Origin: JBAXSK01 sp044358815
GTDB lineage: Bacteria; Cyanobacteriota; Cyanobacteriia; Pseudanabaenales; Pseudanabaenaceae
NCBI GenBank assembly: GCA_044358815.1
Contig: JBIKNH010000191.1
Coordinates: forward strand, 1 to 8,439
Length of the DNA: 8,439 bases
Direction: 5' to 3'
Made by a program: the position numbers and the translations under genes. Positions 6,143 through 8,439 of this stretch are shown here, piece by piece; position 1 is the stretch's first letter, and the number at the start of each line of letters is the position of its first letter. Below the pieces are notes generated by a model. The model saw nothing but the letters and a program-made list of their open reading frames with translations, was not told the DNA's origin and did not search any database.

Positions 6143-7345
6143 ATGGCTAAAAAGACACTGGCAAGCCTCACCGCTGCTGAACTATCCGGCAAAAGAGTTT
6201 TAGTGCGCGTTGACTTCAACGTCCCCCAAGATGACTCTGGGGCGATTACCGATGACACCCGCATCCGTGCCGCTTTACCGACGATCAAATACCTGAGTGA
6301 AGCTGGGGCAAAGGTAGTTTTGACCAGCCACTTAGGTCGTCCCAAGGGTGTCACCGAAAAGTTGCGCCTAAATCCCATTGCCGAGCGCTTGCAGTCTTTA
6401 ATTGGTCAGCCTGTGGTCAAGACTGATGACTCCATTGGTGATGCTGTAGCTGCCACGATCAATGGCTTACCCAATGGCGGCATTGCCCTGTTGGAAAATA
6501 TTCGTTTCTACCCCGAAGAAGAAAAGAACAATCCTGAATTTGCTCAGAAGTTAGCTTCCTTGGCAGACATTTATGTTAATGACGCTTTTGGTGCGGCTCA
6601 CCGTGCCCATGCTTCCACCGAAGGCGTAACCAAGTACATCAACACCTCCGTAGCTGGTTTCTTGCTGGATAAAGAATTGCAATACCTGAGCGGTGCTATC
6701 GACAATCCTAAGAAGCCTTTGGCGGCAATCGTCGGTGGTTCTAAAGTTTCCAGCAAGATCGGCGTGATCGAAACTTTGTTGGATAAGGTAGATGTGTTGT
6801 TGATCGGCGGTGGCATGATCTTCACATTCTTTGCCGCCCGTGGTTTGAGTGTTGGTAAGTCCTTGGTAGAAGCCGATAGATTGGAATTGGCACAAAAGTT
6901 GGAAGCCAAAGCCGCTAAGAATGGCGTAAAATTCCTGTTGCCTACGGATGTAGTTGTGGCTGATGCTTTTAGCGCTGATGCCAACACCCAAACCGTCAGC
7001 ATTAATGAGATCCCCGATGGTTGGATGGGTTTAGATATCGGTCCTGACTCGGTGAAAACCTTCCAAGCTGCTTTGGCTGACTGCAAGAGCGTGATCTGGA
7101 ACGGTCCTATGGGCGTGTTTGAAATCGACAAGTTCGCTAAGGGTACGGAAGCGATCGCCTACACTTTGGCTGACCTGACTGGCACGGGCACGATCACAAT
7201 TATCGGTGGTGGCGACTCTGTGGCTGCTGTAGAAAAAGTGGGTGTTGCTGAAAAGATGAGCCATATTTCCACCGGTGGTGGTGCCAGCTTGGAATTGCTC
7301 GAGGGTAAAGTATTACCTGGTATCGCTGCCTTGAATGATGCCTAA
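6143..7345 (+). CDS. pgk: phosphoglycerate kinase
   Basis: Transfers phosphate between 1,3-bisphosphoglycerate and ADP in glycolysis; in a cyanobacterium it also runs in reverse in the Calvin cycle. At 400 residues it is the normal family length. Substrate-binding residues of the N-terminal domain are present: VRVDFNVP at 21-28 (D24, N26), R40, SHLGRP at 62-67, R121 in ENIRFYP and R154 in AHRAHAS. The C-terminal nucleotide domain shows GGSKVSSKI at 198-206 (K201), IGGGM at 221-225, NGPMGVFE at 320-327 and GGGDS at 355-359. The ATG start gives the usual MAKKTLASL beginning; no Shine-Dalgarno is seen, as is frequent in cyanobacteria. Codon use looks more selective (many TTG, GGT and AAG codons) than in neighbouring genes, as expected for high expression. 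It is likely monocistronic with its own promoter in the 211-base upstream gap; a strong terminator lies 225 bases after the stop. Confidence 0.98.
   Translation: MAKKTLASLTAAELSGKRVLVRVDFNVPQDDSGAITDDTRIRAALPTIKYLSEAGAKVVLTSHLGRPKGVTEKLRLNPIAERLQSLIGQPVVKTDDSIGDAVAATINGLPNGGIALLENIRFYPEEEKNNPEFAQKLASLADIYVNDAFGAAHRAHASTEGVTKYINTSVAGFLLDKELQYLSGAIDNPKKPLAAIVGGSKVSSKIGVIETLLDKVDVLLIGGGMIFTFFAARGLSVGKSLVEADRLELAQKLEAKAAKNGVKFLLPTDVVVADAFSADANTQTVSINEIPDGWMGLDIGPDSVKTFQAALADCKSVIWNGPMGVFEIDKFAKGTEAIAYTLADLTGTGTITIIGGGDSVAAVEKVGVAEKMSHISTGGGASLELLEGKVLPGIAALNDA
7151..7158. repeat. HIP1 octameric palindrome
   Basis: GCGATCGC, the highly iterated palindrome abundant in many cyanobacterial genomes, occurs inside pgk. 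It is the only copy I find in this 8.4-kb window, so density is modest compared with HIP1-rich species. It supports, but does not prove, cyanobacterial origin. Confidence 0.8.
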
Positions 7346-7410
7346 TTACTCTGCCCAGTTACTCTACCTAATTGATCCCGTAATTCAATTCTGAATCTAA
7401 TTCGATTTTC

Positions 7411-7430
7411 GATTGAATTTGATTGAATTT
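7411..7430. repeat. perfect 10-base tandem duplication downstream of pgk
   Basis: GATTGAATTT is repeated head-to-tail at 7411-7420 and 7421-7430. The reverse-complement word AATTCAAT occurs just upstream (7382-7389), so an AT-rich stem could form, but without terminator character. Confidence 0.7.
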
Positions 7431-7440
7431 TGAGTAACCA

Positions 7441-7604
7441 TACCTAGTAAAATGTCACCTGCTAGGTAGCGCTCAGCTTTTGGGCTGGGTGGGTGTTGCA
7501 AGAAACACTACACTGACGGCAAAACTAAGCAAATCTAAATAGATTAATTTCAAAACTGAACTGAAGTGAGAAAGAGGTAATTTCCGAAAGGTTACCTCTT
7601 TTTT
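7441..7604 (+). ncRNA. possible small RNA or structured pgk 3' UTR
   Basis: Between pgk and the terminator there is no ORF but a run of potential hairpins. These are TACCTAG (7441-7447) / CTAGGTA (7462-7468); an 8-pair stem with two G-U pairs, 7470-7477 / 7484-7491, loop UUUUGG; GTGTT (7493-7497) / AACAC (7504-7508); and AATCT (7532-7536) / AGATT (7541-7545). The strong terminator follows. A weak promoter-like pair, TTGAAT (7423-7428) and TAAAAT (7448-7453), has a 19-base spacer and would start transcription near 7460, giving an RNA of about 145 bases. I do not recognise a known family (it lacks the Yfr1 core, and it is not tmRNA or SRP RNA). It may simply be the long 3' UTR of pgk. Confidence 0.3.
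7571..7604 (+). terminator. intrinsic terminator, pgk side, possibly bidirectional
   Basis: A perfect 10-pair stem, AAAGAGGTAA (7571-7580) with TTACCTCTTT (7592-7601), encloses an 11-base loop that can itself pair TTT with AAA. The 3' arm runs into six consecutive Ts (7599-7604). This ends plus-strand transcription from pgk or from an independent RNA. On the minus strand the same stem lies 13 bases after the methyltransferase stop but is followed only by a weak T-tract, so it may serve both genes unequally. Confidence 0.85.
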
Positions 7605-7613
7605 CTGTTTAGT

Positions 7614-8300
7614 TTATATGCCTATCCGCAACATTTGATTGCCCCCTTTCTGGAATTCATAGGTAACGGTTTCTATGTTGACTGAAAAACCTCGCTCGGA
7701 AAAATTCTCGATCACTGACTCAACATAGGGAGAAACTTTCCCATTCAACTGCACTAAGGGAAAAATTCGCACCTCACGGGCTACGCGCAAAAGTTCACTA
7801 ATTGCCGCCAAATGAAATTCTAGAGATAATTGCTCTGAATATAAGAACAACAAATGGGAACACAAACACAATCCAAATTCCTGATCCCTAAATGCCAATT
7901 TAGGTAAAGCTTGACATTGATAGCGACCCGCCAGTTGACCTTCGGGATAGTCCTGCAAAAAGCTTTCCATTGCCCCCAAACGCGCTTGCCCTAATGCTTC
8001 AGGATTCCTAAATTCTCGCCAAACATAACCCCCGAGATTTTGTTGCAACTGGTTCACAATCGTTGCGTAAGTATCTTCCACCCGCTGCCGAATTTGTATC
8101 GCTGTAAACTCATAAATCGGGTCAATAGATGTCACCGCAAAACCCCTCTGAGTCATTTCAGCATTGAAGCTAGCGGGACCGTCCCCACAGCCAAGGATTC
8201 TGACATTAGACCAAGCGCTTAAACTTGCGTCTGATAGATTAAACATCGCCTGATATTCTGCTAAAGTCCGTCCCCAAGGCACAACAGCATCAAGTTTCAC
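7614..8300 (-). CDS. class I SAM-dependent methyltransferase, substrate unknown, 228 residues
   Basis: The Rossmann-fold SAM site is clear: motif I ILGCGDGPASF at 35-45 and the acidic residue ending strand 2, D60 in SIDPIYEF. FGLCLCSHLLFLY at 142-154 is the strand-4 region, followed by a helix leading to REVRIFPL at 175-182 (strand 5). The N-terminal VPWGRTLAEYQAMF (7-20) and the C-terminal YEFQKGGNQML (214-224) are, as I remember the family, highly conserved across a widespread set of short methyltransferase-like proteins of unknown substrate. It is soluble, with no signal or membrane segment. The GTG start is fixed by AGGAG at 8310-8314, nine bases upstream on the minus strand. It converges with pgk and shares the terminator region. 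It appears to be a single-gene unit within this window. Confidence 0.88.
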   Translation of the reverse strand: MKLDAVVPWGRTLAEYQAMFNLSDASLSAWSNVRILGCGDGPASFNAEMTQRGFAVTSIDPIYEFTAIQIRQRVEDTYATIVNQLQQNLGGYVWREFRNPEALGQARLGAMESFLQDYPEGQLAGRYQCQALPKLAFRDQEFGLCLCSHLLFLYSEQLSLEFHLAAISELLRVAREVRIFPLVQLNGKVSPYVESVIENFSERGFSVNIETVTYEFQKGGNQMLRIGI

Positions 8301-8309
8301 GATCTATAG

Positions 8310-8314
8310 CTCCT
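8310..8314 (-). promoter_or_regulatory. Shine-Dalgarno AGGAG of the methyltransferase
   Basis: Read on the minus strand this is AGGAG, nine bases before the GTG at 8298-8300. It is the clearest ribosome-binding site in the window and decides in favour of the GTG start. Confidence 0.75.
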
Positions 8315-8330
8315 GTTCTATGATTAGCAT

Positions 8331-8431
8331 TTTAGAATCAAAATCAAGCCCAGAAATCAGCATAAGTTAGAATAAATTTAGAATCAAGAGATTATCATCC
8401 CTACGACTAAGCCCACAGATAAGCCCACAGA
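8331..8431. repeat. direct repeats upstream of the methyltransferase
   Basis: TTTAGAATCAA (11 bases) occurs at 8331-8341 and 8377-8387. Further out, TAAGCCCACAGA (12 bases) is perfectly duplicated in tandem at 8408-8419 and 8420-8431. The first pair overlaps the candidate promoter and could be regulatory; the second looks like a simple tandem duplication. Confidence 0.65.
8359..8387 (-). promoter_or_regulatory. candidate sigma-70-type promoter of the methyltransferase
   Basis: On the minus strand, TTGATT (8382-8387) and TATGCT (8359-8364) are separated by exactly 17 bases, each matching four of six consensus positions. The start point would be near 8352, giving a leader of about 50 bases. 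The -35 half lies within a direct repeat (TTTAGAATCAA) that recurs closer to the gene. Confidence 0.35.
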
Positions 8432-8439
8432 GCATTAAG

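Noticed and set aside
6551..7131. Two long open frames antisense to pgk (146 and 177 codons)
   Set aside because: They mirror the strongly biased codons of pgk, have no recognisable domains and lie wholly inside a certain gene.

Overview
The window is most likely chromosomal DNA from a cyanobacterium. The pgk product is a full-length, typical cyanobacterial phosphoglycerate kinase. A GCGATCGC octamer (HIP1, the repeat common in cyanobacterial genomes) lies inside it. The companion proteins (a coiled-coil plus EamA/DMT transporter, an FHA plus PrsW protein, a GAF plus HD-GYP protein) are architectures I associate with filamentous or basal unicellular cyanobacteria. A Pseudanabaena-like lineage is a guess from overall character and cannot be proven here.

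Layout. The left edge (1-527, plus strand) is AT-rich and accessory-looking: a possible 3' end of a small antitoxin-like gene, then an unrecognised 116-residue ORF with five cysteines. A 269-base convergent spacer follows. Next, on the minus strand (797-2599), is a 600-residue protein joining a long coiled-coil N-terminus and a Q/N/P-rich linker to a ten-helix drug/metabolite-type transporter. A 670-base divergent region (2600-3269) holds short direct repeats and one doubtful 68-residue signal-peptide-like ORF. A plus-strand run then carries an FHA-PrsW membrane protease (3270-4634), a GAF/HD-GYP phosphodiesterase (4753-5931) and pgk (6143-7345). Downstream of pgk is a 268-base stretch with several hairpins and a strong intrinsic terminator. 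It is followed by a convergent minus-strand SAM-dependent methyltransferase (7614-8300), whose upstream region runs to the window end.

How the genes may relate. The FHA-PrsW and HD-GYP genes are both signal-response proteins (phosphothreonine reading coupled to intramembrane proteolysis; small-ligand sensing coupled to cyclic-di-GMP hydrolysis). They sit co-directionally 118 bases apart, so a shared signalling role is possible but not shown. pgk is a housekeeping glycolysis/Calvin-cycle gene, and the methyltransferase is a conserved family of unknown substrate. I see no CRISPR array, tRNA, rRNA, insertion sequence or clear defence island.

The most unusual property at larger scale is that all four spacers between 2600 and the window end, plus the region upstream of the methyltransferase, carry perfect short direct duplications of 9-14 bases, several of them tandem. 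The best leads for new biology are the possible structured RNA after pgk, the small ORF overlapping the protease start, and the coiled-coil/transporter fusion; all need outside evidence.
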